From NCBI RefSeq assembly GCF_014644415.1, contig NZ_BMKQ01000002.1:124001-188000 (forward strand): a stretch of 64,000 bases of DNA, read 5' to 3'. Source of the stretch: Marmoricola endophyticus. GTDB taxonomy: Bacteria > Actinomycetota > Actinomycetes > Propionibacteriales > Nocardioidaceae. This document shows, piece by piece, positions 1 through 9,879 of the stretch; the first letter of the stretch is position 1, and each line of letters begins with the position of its first letter. The position numbers were made by a program, and so were the translations under genes. Under the pieces are notes generated by a model, which ran no database searches, had not been told where the DNA came from, and saw only the letters and a program-made list of their open reading frames with translations.

Positions 1-1
1 G

Positions 2-340
2 ATGCTCCGGACGACCCAGTACGCCGCCGGTCACGGCTACACGGTGATGTTCCTGACCGGTCGCCCGGAGTCCCAGCGCGCCGGCACCCTGCTCAACCTG
101 AGCAAGGAGGGGTTCCCGGTCACGAGCGCGAACCTCTACCTCAACGACGCCTCGGCGCCGTACCTCGCCTCGTGCCAGCCGTCGTGCACCACGACGCAGC
201 GCAAGTCGCTGACCCGGCAGTACATCGAGTCGAAGGGGTACGACATCGTCGCCAACGTCGGTGACCAGTACTCCGACCTCAACGGCGGCTTCGCGGACAA
301 GACCTTCAAGCTCCCGAACCCGATGTACTACCTGCCCTGA
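2..340 (+). CDS. HAD-family (class IIIB) acid phosphatase, C-terminal part
   Basis: This is the 3' end of a gene that runs off the left edge; the visible 112 residues are open from the first codon, so the true start lies outside the window. The fragment carries FLTGRPE (HAD motif II region, about residues 17-23) and NVGDQYSDL (motif IV region with two aspartates, about 85-93), and ends in a short PNPMYYLP tail. This arrangement fits secreted class B/IIIB acid phosphatases, which hydrolyse phosphomonoesters outside the membrane. The nucleophile DxD motif and any signal peptide would be in the missing N-terminal half, so secretion is inferred from the family only. Confidence 0.8.
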   Translation: MLRTTQYAAGHGYTVMFLTGRPESQRAGTLLNLSKEGFPVTSANLYLNDASAPYLASCQPSCTTTQRKSLTRQYIESKGYDIVANVGDQYSDLNGGFADKTFKLPNPMYYLP

Positions 341-398
341 CCCCGAGGTCGTGCGTCCCACGACGCGGCCCGCGTCGTCGTGGGGCACACGACCCGGA

Positions 399-404
399 TA
401 GCCT
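399..404 (+). promoter_or_regulatory. -10 box of a probable leaderless promoter for mec
   Basis: TAGCCT fits TANNNT and ends 7 nt before the GTG of mec. There is no Shine-Dalgarno sequence, so transcription probably starts at or next to the GTG. The same layout recurs through the window. Confidence 0.5.
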
Positions 405-411
405 CGACGGC

Positions 412-831
412 GTGCTGAAGCTGGACCGGGAGATCCGCGACGCGATCGTCGCGCACGCCAAGCGGGACCACCCCGACGAGGCGTGCGGCATCGTGGCCGG
501 CCCGGAGGGCAGCGACACCGCCGCCCGTCTGGTGGAGATGGTCAACGCGGCGGGCTCGCCGACGTTCTACGAGTTCGACTCCACCGAGCTGCTGCGCCTC
601 TACCGCGAGATGGACGACAACGACGAGGAGCCGGTCGTCGTCTACCACTCCCACACGGCCACCGAGGCCTACCCCAGCCGCACCGACACCGACCTCGCGC
701 AGGAGCCGAACGCCCACTACGTGCTGGTCAGCACGCGGGAGCACGGGAATAGTGCGGGGCCGGTCGAGTTCAGGTCCTACAGAATCGTCGACGGCGTCGT
801 CACCGAAGAAGACGTCACCATCCAGGAGTAG
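412..831 (+). CDS. mec: JAMM/MPN+ metallopeptidase Mec (CysO-cysteine hydrolase)
   Basis: This is a 139-residue zinc peptidase with a complete JAMM motif: Glu23, His79-x-His81, Ser89 and Asp92 (HxH-x7-S-x2-D). In M. tuberculosis the orthologous protein releases cysteine from the C-terminus of CysO in the O-phosphoserine route of cysteine synthesis. The next two genes are cysO and cysM, in the same order and almost without gaps, which strongly supports the assignment. The GTG start is chosen because a TAGCCT box sits 7 nt upstream and the N-terminus then lines up with the family. The cysO neighbour encodes one residue after the diglycine, which is directly relevant to what this peptidase must cut. 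Confidence 0.93.
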   Translation: MLKLDREIRDAIVAHAKRDHPDEACGIVAGPEGSDTAARLVEMVNAAGSPTFYEFDSTELLRLYREMDDNDEEPVVVYHSHTATEAYPSRTDTDLAQEPNAHYVLVSTREHGNSAGPVEFRSYRIVDGVVTEEDVTIQE

Positions 832-833
832 TC

Positions 834-1112
834 ATGGCCATCGAGGTCCGCATCCCCACCATCCTCCGCACCTACACCGACGGGCAGAAGTCCGTCGAGG
901 CGTCGGGCTCCACGCTGCAGCAGATCGTGGACGACCTGGAGGCCAACCACTCCGGCATCAAGGAGCGCCTCGTCGAGGACTCCGGCGAGCTGCGTCGGTT
1001 CGTCAACGTGTACGTCAACGACGAGGACGTCCGCTTCACCGGTGGCCTGGAGACCGAGCTCTCCGACGGCGACCAGGTGGTCATCCTCCCCGCCGTCGCG
1101 GGTGGTTGCTGA
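834..1112 (+). CDS. cysO: ubiquitin-like sulfur carrier CysO, with an extra C-terminal Cys
   Basis: This is a 92-residue beta-grasp protein of the MoaD/ThiS type. Its family carries sulfur as a C-terminal thiocarboxylate, which CysM joins to an activated serine; Mec then hydrolyses the product to free cysteine. The body matches mycobacterial CysO closely (VRIPTILR start, FVNVYVNDEDVRF core, ILPAVAGG end). The odd point is the end: the codons read GGT GGT TGC TGA, so the encoded tail is -AGGC and not -AGG. The primary product therefore resembles the CysO-cysteine adduct and would need trimming before it could be activated. The start lies 2 nt after the mec stop codon, so translation is probably coupled. 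Confidence 0.93.
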   Translation: MAIEVRIPTILRTYTDGQKSVEASGSTLQQIVDDLEANHSGIKERLVEDSGELRRFVNVYVNDEDVRFTGGLETELSDGDQVVILPAVAGGC

Positions 1113-2889
<1,777 letters not shown>

Positions 2890-2893
<4 letters not shown>

Positions 2894-3255
2894 GCGCGAC
2901 GGGCGTCCTGTTCCTCGCGATCAGCGCGGCCAGCCTGCTGGTCGCGGTGTGGCTGGTCGTCCGCATCCTGCGTGACCGGCCCGTCCACGACGCGCTGCTG
3001 TACGCGCTCGGTGTCCTCGAGGCGGGCCTGGTGCTCCAGCTGGTCTGGGGTGTGGTGCAGGTCGTCGGAGCGCACGGCGACCTCAACGTCGCGGCGTACC
3101 TCGGCTACCTCGTCGGCGCCCTGGTGATCCTGCCGATCGGGTTCCTGTGGGCCGCCGCGGAGCAGAACCGGTCGGGCACCGCCGTCCTCCTCGTGGCGAC
3201 GATCGCCGTCCCGGTGCTCGAGCTGCGGCTGCACGACCTGTGGGTGACGCGATGA
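2890..3255 (+). CDS. small membrane protein, function unknown
   Basis: This 121-residue protein has about four hydrophobic segments (near residues 3-22, 36-57, 64-84 and 95-112) with a short charged loop [11 protein letters not shown] after the first. The GTG start overlaps the murI stop codon (GTGA), and the gene ends in an ATGA overlap with the next membrane protein, so the three are probably translated as a unit. I recognise no catalytic motif. Similar small integral membrane proteins are common beside core genes in Nocardioidaceae, but no function can be assigned. The longer upstream extension of this frame lies inside murI and is not coding. Confidence 0.75.
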
Positions 3256-3650
3256 GCACCCGCACGACGGGCACCGGGTTCGGCCGCGTGCTGGTCTTCG
3301 TCTACGGCATCTTCGCCGTCGCCGCGACCGCCCGGTCGCTGGTCCAGCTGACGACGCAGTACGACCGGGCGCCCGTCGCGTACTGGCTCTCGCTGCTCTC
3401 CGGTGTCGTCTACTGCCTGGCCACCTGGGCGATAGCGAAGGACCGCCGCCAGGTGGCCCTGGCGGCGGTCCTCGTCGAGCTGGTCGGGGTGCTCGCCGTC
3501 GGCACGTGGAGCGTGCTCGACGACGGCCGGGTCTTCACCGACGCCACCGTCTGGTCGGACTTCGGCGTCGGCTACGGCTTCATCCCCGTGGTGCTGCCCT
3601 TCGTCGGCCTCTGGTGGCTGCTGCGGGGCAGCAGCCACCAGAGCGACTGA
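3252..3650 (+). CDS. small membrane protein, function unknown
   Basis: This 132-residue protein has about four predicted membrane segments and ends in a polar SSHQSD tail. It starts with an ATG that overlaps the stop of the preceding membrane gene (ATGA), which decides the start over the longer open frame. The pair may work together, for example as two subunits of a small membrane complex, but this rests only on translational coupling and shared topology. No conserved functional residue is recognised. Its end lies 16 nt from the end of the convergent M6 protease gene. Confidence 0.75.
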   Translation: MSTRTTGTGFGRVLVFVYGIFAVAATARSLVQLTTQYDRAPVAYWLSLLSGVVYCLATWAIAKDRRQVALAAVLVELVGVLAVGTWSVLDDGRVFTDATVWSDFGVGYGFIPVVLPFVGLWWLLRGSSHQSD

Positions 3651-3666
3651 GGCGGTCAGCGGCCGG

Positions 3667-6120
3667 TCAGGACCCCCGCTTCTCCACCTTGACCGTCATC
3701 GAGGTGCCCTTCTGGGTCACCACGGTGATCTTCGTCTTGGTGCTCGGCACCTTCACGCTCGACCCCGGCTGCGAGGCGTCCCAGTAGGAGTTGTCGTCCC
3801 GGAACACCGGGACCCCGTCCTGGCCGCGGACGTAGCTCGGGTTGCCGTTGTAGTGCAGCGTGAACGAGTCGGCCTTGCGCCGGCTGAACGTCGCGTCGTA
3901 GCCGGAGACCCGCGAGCGCCACAGCGTCCCGTCGAGTCGTACGACCGGGCGCGGGTGCGCGTCGACCGGCAGGATCAGCCCCTGACCCGGGTGGACGCTG
4001 GTGTTGTTGTCGCTCTGGGAGGTGTCCCAGTAGCTGATCAGCAGCCCGTCCTGGTAGGGGAAGTGCTCGACCTTGTCGGTGTCGGTGAAGCCGAAGTTGT
4101 ACGGCCCCGACTGCAGGTACTTGTCGAACGCGGTGTACGTGCGGTTCGACGCGACGTAGTAGTTGTCGTAGTCCTGCGTGGTCGAGGAGCCGACCGCGCT
4201 GAAGCCGGACAGCGTCCAGCCGTTCGGGCTGGTCTCGGCACCGTCGTCGAGCAGCGTGGTGCCGCCCGCCGTGACCTTGATCGCGTCGAGGAACAGGCCC
4301 GGGGCGTACGCCGGGTCGTTGCCCTGCACGCCGCCGTCGGTGGAGTAGCGCACCCGCAGCTGCACCTGCTTGCCGGCGTACGGCGTCAGGTCGAAGGTGA
4401 CGGGGACGTACTTCCCGGCGGTGTCACCGGTCAGCCCGTTGTTGACGGCCGGGTCGGTGCCGGTGCCGGGGACGGACTTCCAGCCGGTCCCGTCGTCGAC
4501 CTCGACGTAGGCGTAGTCGTAGCCGTCCTCGATGTTGTACTGCGCCTGCGCGGTGAGGCTGGCCGAGCCGGCCGGCAGGATCACCGAGCGGGTCATCGAG
4601 GCGTCGTAGTCGTCGCCCGTCCCCGACCACCAGGACTTCTGCCCGGCGTACGGCGCGGCCAGCTGCTTGGTGATCTTCTTCTTCGGGAGGACGACGACCG
4701 CGGCCTGCGGCTTGGTGGAGTTGTACTCGTGCGGGCCGAGCTCCAGGGTGCGGTTCTGCTGCGGCAGCACGGCCTCGTAGTCCAGCCAGCCCAGCTGCAG
4801 CTTGTCCCACGCCCCCAGGTCCGAGGCCCGGGTCCCGATCGCGTTGTCGCCCGGAGCCGACTCGCGGCTCTGCGACATCAGCGACCACCAGTTGACGCTG
4901 TTCTCGCCGCCTGCGGTGTCGTACAGGTCGGGCAGGCCCAGGTCGTGGGTGTACTCGTGGGCGAAGACGCTCATCCCGCCGTTCTCGGGCTGGATGGTGT
5001 AGTCGCCGATCCAGATGCCGGAGTCGCCGATCTCGGTGCCGCCCTGCTTGCCCTCGGTCGGCCCGGTCCTGCCGGCGTCGGTGCCGTAGGCGTACCAGCG
5101 GTGCGACCAGACGGCGTCCTCTCCCTGGATCGGGTCGCCGTCGGCCTCGTCGCCCCCGGCGTGCACGATCTGGAAGTGGTCGAGGTAGCCGTCGGGCTCG
5201 TTGAAGTTGCCGTCGCCGTCGACGTCGTAGCGGTCCCAGGTGTCGAAGGACTTCAGCTCCGCGGTCACCTCGGCCTTGCTGCGACCCTGGGCGATCTGGG
5301 AGTCGTACCACTTGCTCGCGGCGTCACGGACGAGTGCCCAGGTGTTGTTGCAGACGTTGCTGGCGCAGACGTTCGGGTCGACGTCGTTGACGTCGGTCGA
5401 CCGGCCGTAGCGCGCCTCGTTGTAGGGGACCTTCACCCAGTCGGTGACGGTGCCGTCGACGCTGTAGCGGCCCGAGGACTGGCGCTCGAAGTACTGCTTG
5501 ACCGACTCGGGCTTGCCGCCGGAGCCGTCCGCGTCGCCCTTGCCGAAGTACAGGTCCTGGTAGTGCTGCCGGCTGTAGTCGGGCTGCCAGACCGTCGAGT
5601 TGTCCTTGGCCCGGTCGGGCTCGGGGATCTGGTTGTGCAGCGGGCCGTCGAAGGTCACCGGCCCCGGGGTCGCCGGGTTGATGTCCTTGTCGGGGAACTG
5701 CGGGTCCCGCTGGTCGCCGAACTCGGTGAGGATCACGAAGATGTGATCGGTCTTCTCGCGGCTCAGCTCGACGTACTGGTCGGTGGTGGCCGCCTTCTTG
5801 GCCACCTTGCCCTGCGCGGTCGCGGCCGCGGGAGCGCTCTGCGAGGCGACCTTGACCACGGTGCTCGCGCCGCGCTTCTCGGGCTTGGCGGAGCCGTTGA
5901 TGACCTCGGTCAGCGCCTCCTGGCGCAGTGCGCGCCGCTTGTCCTCGAGCGGGTTCGGCAGCTCGTCGGTGCGAGTCTGGTCCTTCGGCTTGTCGGGCGA
6001 GGCCGCGGGTGCGGCACCGCCCGGGCTGGCGGTCGCGGACACACCCGGCAGGGCCAGGGTCGCGCTGATCGCGACTCCCAGTCCGAGTCCGAGCAGTCCG
6101 ACGCGTCCGGTTCGACGCAT
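3667..6120 (-). CDS. secreted M6-family (immune inhibitor A-like) metalloprotease
   Basis: This 817-residue exported zinc protease begins with a twin-arginine-free signal peptide (MRRTGRVGLLGLGLGVAI), followed by an Ala/Pro/Lys-rich propeptide. The catalytic motif HEYTHDLGLPDLYD (HExxHxxGxxD) lies near residue 387. Before it, an acidic DVDGDGNFNEPDG loop at about 300-315 looks like a calcium site, as is typical of M6 enzymes. The C-terminal half is rich in beta-sandwich sequence resembling the family's carbohydrate-like and Ig-like modules. An in-frame GTG lies 18 nt upstream, but AAGGAG sits 7 nt before the ATG at 6120, which decides the start. Substrates are unknown; homologues degrade host or environmental proteins. 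The gene interrupts the otherwise conserved murI-Rv1339-rph order. Confidence 0.9.
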   Translation of the reverse strand: MRRTGRVGLLGLGLGVAISATLALPGVSATASPGGAAPAASPDKPKDQTRTDELPNPLEDKRRALRQEALTEVINGSAKPEKRGASTVVKVASQSAPAAATAQGKVAKKAATTDQYVELSREKTDHIFVILTEFGDQRDPQFPDKDINPATPGPVTFDGPLHNQIPEPDRAKDNSTVWQPDYSRQHYQDLYFGKGDADGSGGKPESVKQYFERQSSGRYSVDGTVTDWVKVPYNEARYGRSTDVNDVDPNVCASNVCNNTWALVRDAASKWYDSQIAQGRSKAEVTAELKSFDTWDRYDVDGDGNFNEPDGYLDHFQIVHAGGDEADGDPIQGEDAVWSHRWYAYGTDAGRTGPTEGKQGGTEIGDSGIWIGDYTIQPENGGMSVFAHEYTHDLGLPDLYDTAGGENSVNWWSLMSQSRESAPGDNAIGTRASDLGAWDKLQLGWLDYEAVLPQQNRTLELGPHEYNSTKPQAAVVVLPKKKITKQLAAPYAGQKSWWSGTGDDYDASMTRSVILPAGSASLTAQAQYNIEDGYDYAYVEVDDGTGWKSVPGTGTDPAVNNGLTGDTAGKYVPVTFDLTPYAGKQVQLRVRYSTDGGVQGNDPAYAPGLFLDAIKVTAGGTTLLDDGAETSPNGWTLSGFSAVGSSTTQDYDNYYVASNRTYTAFDKYLQSGPYNFGFTDTDKVEHFPYQDGLLISYWDTSQSDNNTSVHPGQGLILPVDAHPRPVVRLDGTLWRSRVSGYDATFSRRKADSFTLHYNGNPSYVRGQDGVPVFRDDNSYWDASQPGSSVKVPSTKTKITVVTQKGTSMTVKVEKRGS

Positions 6121-6244
6121 AGGTGGGCTCCTTGTCACCCCAGAGGAAGGCCGATTGACGTCTCAGCCCCGATCGGGGGCCCGGCCTCTGACCCGCTGAT
6201 CCAAGCAGCGCCGTGAGCCAGGCCACAATGGCTGACCGGCGGTT

Positions 6245-6260
6245 GTCACCGAACGGTGAC
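6245..6260. promoter_or_regulatory. candidate operator, 7-bp inverted repeat
   Basis: GTCACCG-AA-CGGTGAC is a perfect 7-bp inverted repeat around 2 nt. It lies about 125 nt upstream of the M6 protease start. It could bind a dimeric regulator; no regulator is identified. Confidence 0.3.
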
Positions 6261-6416
6261 CAAGCGCGCGGCGCCACGGGTGTCGACGAAGGCCGACCCG
6301 CCTGACCACCGCTGGCCGTGCCCGCGCCGCCGGGCTCGGCGGCCGTGACGACCGGTGGTCGAGCGTGTCGAGACCTGAGGGGTGCGGCGAGACCTCGACC
6401 GCCGGGGCCCATGCCC

Positions 6417-6422
6417 TAGCCT
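6417..6422 (+). promoter_or_regulatory. -10 box of a probable leaderless promoter
   Basis: TAGCCT ends 6 nt before the ATG of the Rv1339-like hydrolase, with no Shine-Dalgarno in between. Confidence 0.5.
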
Positions 6423-6428
6423 GCAGCC

Positions 6429-7187
6429 ATGAGACTGACCGTGGTCGGGAACTCCGGGTCCTACCCCGGGCCCGACTCGGCCGCGAGCTGCTACCTGGTC
6501 GAGGAGGTGGCCGACGGTCGGGCCTGGCGGATCCTGCTCGACCTCGGCAACGGGGCCCTCGGCGCGCTGCACCGCTACGCCGACCCGCTCGCCATCGACG
6601 CGGTGCTGCTCAGCCACCTGCACGCCGACCACTGCCTGGACCTGTGCGGCTACTACGTCATGCGCTGCTTCCACCCCGACGGCCACCAGCCCCGGATCCC
6701 GGTCTGGGGCCCCGCGGGCGTGGCCGAGCGGATGGCGAAGGCGTACGACCTCGACCCGGACCCCGGGATGACCGAGGAGTTCGACTTCCGCGACTACGCC
6801 CCGGAGCCGCTCCGGCTGGGACCCTTCACGATCACGGTGCGCGAGGTCTACCACCCGGTGACCGCCTACTCGCTGCGCATCGAGAGCGGCGGCCGCACGC
6901 TGACCTACTCCGGCGACACCGCCGCCTGCACCGGCCTGACCGAGAACGCCGCCGGCTCCGACCTGTTCCTGTGCGAGGCGTCGTTCCTCGACAGCCTGGA
7001 CAACCCGCCCGGCGTCCACCTGACCGGCAGCGAGGCGGGGGAGACCGCCACGGAGGCCGGGGTGGGTCGGCTGCTGCTGACCCACGTGCCGCCGTGGCAC
7101 GACCGGCTCACCGTCCTGGCCGAGGCGCGGACGACGTACGCCGGGGACGTCTCGCTGGCGCTGCCGGGGGAGACGTACACGATTTAG
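6429..7187 (+). CDS. metallo-beta-lactamase-fold hydrolase, Rv1339-like cyclic nucleotide phosphodiesterase
   Basis: This 252-residue cytoplasmic hydrolase has the dinuclear zinc motif SHLHADH at 62-68 (HxHxDH). Further metal-ligand candidates are in VYHPVTAYS and YSGDTAAC, and a late histidine in LLLTHVPPWHD. Its position between murI and rph is that of Rv1339 in M. tuberculosis, which is reported as an atypical class II cAMP phosphodiesterase. The cyclic-nucleotide activity is inferred from that orthology; an RNase Z-like role is the main alternative for the fold. The leaderless box at 6417 supports the ATG used here. Confidence 0.85.
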   Translation: MRLTVVGNSGSYPGPDSAASCYLVEEVADGRAWRILLDLGNGALGALHRYADPLAIDAVLLSHLHADHCLDLCGYYVMRCFHPDGHQPRIPVWGPAGVAERMAKAYDLDPDPGMTEEFDFRDYAPEPLRLGPFTITVREVYHPVTAYSLRIESGGRTLTYSGDTAACTGLTENAAGSDLFLCEASFLDSLDNPPGVHLTGSEAGETATEAGVGRLLLTHVPPWHDRLTVLAEARTTYAGDVSLALPGETYTI

Positions 7188-7300
7188 AGGGGCCGTCGCG
7201 TGCATGGCACCGAAACGGGAGACTCTTCATCCGTGGTCAAGTGCTCGGGAGCTGGATGAGAAGACTGAGGAGTTCGTCGACAAGCTCGGGCGGAACCGCG

Positions 7301-7786
7301 ATGCGATCCGATTGCCGATGCGCTTCGATTCCTACACACGACCGCCGCAGACGCCACGCGTTCACGTGCGGGTCGATATTCTTGGGTCTTCTACTCACGG
7401 CGGGTTGCGGCACGGCTGCTCTTGAAGCCGGGAAGAGCTACTCCTGCACGGATGACGGCTTGAAGAGAGGTGAGCTGCTCGCGCAGCACTTGCGATGGGA
7501 CGATCTGGCCGCTCCTCCCATCTTTTATGACGACTGTGACGACAGCGGGTCGGCTGGTATTCAGATCGCATTGAATGGCGGTGCCACTGAGGCAGCGACC
7601 GACCTTCCGTCAGGCGTGGAGTGTGTGCCGAAACGTACTCACCTTCTTTTCGGTGAGTACGAGCGTCAATACTCCTGCACCTTCGGCAAGACTCACTTCG
7701 CCCTAGGCTTGAATGCCCAAACGCCGGCGCGAGCTCGTCGAGATGGATTCTCCGTCGACGGGTTCGCGGTTGTTTCGCGAGAATGA
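7301..7786 (+). CDS. predicted lipoprotein in a low-GC patch, function unknown
   Basis: This 161-residue frame begins with a basic stretch (DRRRRHAF, residues 14-21), a short hydrophobic core and a lipobox ending LLLTAGC at Cys36, as in exported lipoproteins. The mature part is about 125 residues with several cysteines (SYSCTD, YDDCDD, VECVP, YSCTF), which may form disulfides outside the cell. Base composition and codon use differ sharply from the neighbours (AT-rich third positions such as TTT, ATT, AAT and CGA), which suggests recent transfer. The ATG at 7301 gives the best signal sequence but has no strong ribosome site, so the start is uncertain. I recognise no family. It could also be a decayed fragment. 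Confidence 0.55.
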   Translation: MRSDCRCASIPTHDRRRRHAFTCGSIFLGLLLTAGCGTAALEAGKSYSCTDDGLKRGELLAQHLRWDDLAAPPIFYDDCDDSGSAGIQIALNGGATEAATDLPSGVECVPKRTHLLFGEYERQYSCTFGKTHFALGLNAQTPARARRDGFSVDGFAVVSRE

Positions 7787-7838
7787 GTCGACGTTGGACA
7801 TCGTCCGATGCAGTACGCGACGTTGGGCTCCTCGGACC

Positions 7839-8591
7839 TCACCCGCCGGCGTCGCGGACGCAGATCGCCACCTGGACGCGGTTGTCCACGTCGAGCTTGA
7901 CGAACACGCGGCCCACGTGGGCCTTGACCGTCGGCACCGACAGGTAGAGCTCGCGGGCGATGTCGGCGTTGCTCAGCCCACGGCCCACCGCGCGGGCGAC
8001 GTCGAGCTCGCGCTCGGTGAGCAGCGCGAGCCTGGCGCCGGCCGAGGCGCGCTGCTGCTCGGGGACCTCCGCCGTGCTCTCGCTGACGTGGCGCAGCAGC
8101 CCGTCGAGGGCCTGTGGCGAGAGCATCGCCTCGCCGGCCGCGACCGTGCGCACGGCCTGGACGATCTGCGCCGGAGGGGTGTCCTTGAGCAGGAAGCCGC
8201 GAGCGCCGGCACCGAGGGCGCGGACGACGTACTCGTCGGCGCCGAACGTGGTCAGCACGATCACCGCGGGGACCGGTCCGGCGGACCCCGCTGCCGCCTC
8301 CCGCCCGCCGGAGGTGAGCTCCCGGGTCGAGGCGATGCCGTCGAGCACGGGCATCCGGATGTCCATCAGCACCACGTCCGGTGCGGTCGACGCCACCAGG
8401 TCGAGTGCCTCCCGGCCGTCGCGCGCCTGACCGACGACCTCGATCTCGGGCGCACCACCGAGAATCAGCTCGAGGCCGGAGCGCACCAGGGGGTCGTCGT
8501 CGACCAGCAGCACCCGGATGGTCGCCCCGGCCCCCGAGCCCGCGGGCACGTCCGCCGCGCCCGGGTCGCTCAGCCCTCCCACGGCAGCCAC
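7839..8591 (-). CDS. NarL/LuxR-family response regulator
   Basis: This 250-residue cytoplasmic regulator has an N-terminal receiver domain (acidic pocket DDD at 31-33, phospho-acceptor Asp77 in LMDIRMP) and a C-terminal LuxR-type helix-turn-helix (LTERELDVARAVGRGLSNADIA). The 22 or so residues before IRVLLVDDD are unusually long and low in complexity. The GTG start lies 22 nt inside the end of the kinase gene, so the two are co-translated. It very likely accepts phosphate from that kinase and may control the divergent ABC exporter at 9.9-11.6 kb, a common arrangement. The target is inferred from position only. Confidence 0.9.
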   Translation of the reverse strand: MAAVGGLSDPGAADVPAGSGAGATIRVLLVDDDPLVRSGLELILGGAPEIEVVGQARDGREALDLVASTAPDVVLMDIRMPVLDGIASTRELTSGGREAAAGSAGPVPAVIVLTTFGADEYVVRALGAGARGFLLKDTPPAQIVQAVRTVAAGEAMLSPQALDGLLRHVSESTAEVPEQQRASAGARLALLTERELDVARAVGRGLSNADIARELYLSVPTVKAHVGRVFVKLDVDNRVQVAICVRDAGG

Positions 8592-9745
8592 CCGTGGAGG
8601 ACGTGCTCACGCTCGTGGACGTCGGCCTCGATGGTGCCGCCCACCAGCGCGGTGCGCTCGCGCAGGCCGACGAGGCCCAGCCCCGCGCCCGGGACGTGCG
8701 GACCTCGTGAGACGCCGAGGGCCGTGCCGTTGCGCACCCAGACCTCCAGCCCGGCGCCGCGGCGGCCCTCGACGCGTACCGAGACCCGGCACGCGGGTGC
8801 GTGCTTGCGAGCGTTGGTCAGGCCCTCCTGGACGATCCGGTAGACCGTCCGTCCGGCTGCCTCGGGCACCAGCTCCTCCCCGTCCACCGCGACGTCGACG
8901 TCGATCGACGCCCCGCCCACCCGTGCCTCCTCGACGAGTGCCGGCAGGTCCGCGAGCCGCGGCTGTGGCCGATCGGGTCGGTCGGGCCCGTCGGTGGAGC
9001 CCTCGCGCAAGGTGCCCAGCACCTGCCGGAGATCGGTGAGTGCCTCGTGGGACGTCCGCTGGATCAGGTCCGCGGTCTCCCGGACCTGGTCGGGCGGCAG
9101 GTCGGTCCGGTACGCGAGGGCGCCGGCGTGCATGCTCACCATCGAGATCCGGTGGGCGAGCACGTCGTGCATCTCCCGCGCGATCCGCTCGCGCTCGGCG
9201 CTGCGGGCCGCCTCGACCCGCAGCTCCTGCCGGTCCTCGGCCGCACGGGCCCGCTCGCGCAGCGACCACAGCAGCTCGCGACGGGACCCGATGTACATCC
9301 CGAAGGCGAGCAGAGCCACCGTGATCGCGACGGTCAGGCCGAAGGTGACCAGCGGGGGCGCGCCGTCGGGCTGCGGCACGATCTCGGCGAAGACCATGCT
9401 GGCGACGACCGAGAGGCCGCCTGCGAGCAGCACCTGCCACAGCACCCGGCGAGTCGCCAGCGACACCGTCGCGAGCACGGACGGGCCGGCCGCCAGGCCG
9501 GACACCGCCCCGATCGCGATGATCACGGCGGCGACCGGCATCGGGTGGCGCCGGCGCAGCAGCACCAGGGCGTACGCGACGGCCCCGAGGGTCAGGTCCA
9601 CCGCCAGCAGCCAGGGTCGGTCCCGCTCGACCCGCAGCGCCTGCCCGAGCGCCAGCGCGCTGATCGCGAGGCACACGAGCAGCCTCCAGCCGTGACCCCA
9701 CCAGCCCAGCGCGGGGGTGTAGTCACCGGAGTCGGGTCGGTCCAC
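8570..9745 (-). CDS. membrane sensor histidine kinase (HisKA_3 type)
   Basis: This 391-residue kinase has about five N-terminal membrane segments (residues 20-150), a short coiled linker, and a dimerisation/phosphotransfer helix with His193 in REMHDVLAHR. It ends in a HATPase domain with QEGLTNARKHAP (N box) and GAGLGLVGLRER (G box). It has no large extracellular loop, so it probably senses membrane stress or an intramembrane signal, as do kinases paired with antibiotic-export ABC systems. The GTG start is supported by TACGCT 7 nt upstream. It overlaps the response regulator gene and is divergent from the ABC transporter. Confidence 0.92.
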   Translation of the reverse strand: MDRPDSGDYTPALGWWGHGWRLLVCLAISALALGQALRVERDRPWLLAVDLTLGAVAYALVLLRRRHPMPVAAVIIAIGAVSGLAAGPSVLATVSLATRRVLWQVLLAGGLSVVASMVFAEIVPQPDGAPPLVTFGLTVAITVALLAFGMYIGSRRELLWSLRERARAAEDRQELRVEAARSAERERIAREMHDVLAHRISMVSMHAGALAYRTDLPPDQVRETADLIQRTSHEALTDLRQVLGTLREGSTDGPDRPDRPQPRLADLPALVEEARVGGASIDVDVAVDGEELVPEAAGRTVYRIVQEGLTNARKHAPACRVSVRVEGRRGAGLEVWVRNGTALGVSRGPHVPGAGLGLVGLRERTALVGGTIEADVHEREHVLHGWLPWEG

Positions 9746-9752
9746 GCGGGTC

Positions 9753-9758
9753 AGCGTA
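9753..9758 (-). promoter_or_regulatory. -10 box of a probable leaderless promoter for the kinase
   Basis: Read on the minus strand, TACGCT ends 7 nt before the kinase GTG. Confidence 0.45.
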
Positions 9759-9879
9759 CGAAGCCGTGACGCCTACGACCACGGACCGAGGTCCTGGGCT
9801 CGCGTACGACTTTGGTCGGTGGGTGGTTCATCCGCTCGACCGATGCGGCCCGGTCCGGTTTCGGTACAGGATGGTCCCC

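Larger units (their letters stand above)
6121..6428. other. intergenic region with palindromes and a dispersed repeat
   Basis: This 308-bp gap between divergent genes has no supported gene. It holds the Shine-Dalgarno of the protease (AAGGAG) and a perfect CCCCGATCGGGG palindrome at 6167-6178. It also holds a GTCACCG-AA-CGGTGAC inverted repeat at 6245-6260 and an imperfect inverted repeat made of CCGGTGGTCGAG (6352-6363) and CTCGACCGCCGG (6394-6405). The last carries GGTGGTCGAG plus TCGAGACC, a word pair seen again at 60.7-61.0 kb. Confidence 0.6.

Noticed and set aside
3853-6216. 787-codon plus-strand open frame
   Set aside because: Antisense to the M6 protease; Val/Arg/Gly-rich product with no motif.
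7204-7425. 73-residue frame with MAPKRETLHPWSSARELDEKTEE
   Set aside because: It overlaps the lipoprotein frame, has no family or ribosome site, and loses protein-like character after the middle. It may be a remnant, so it is not called as a gene.
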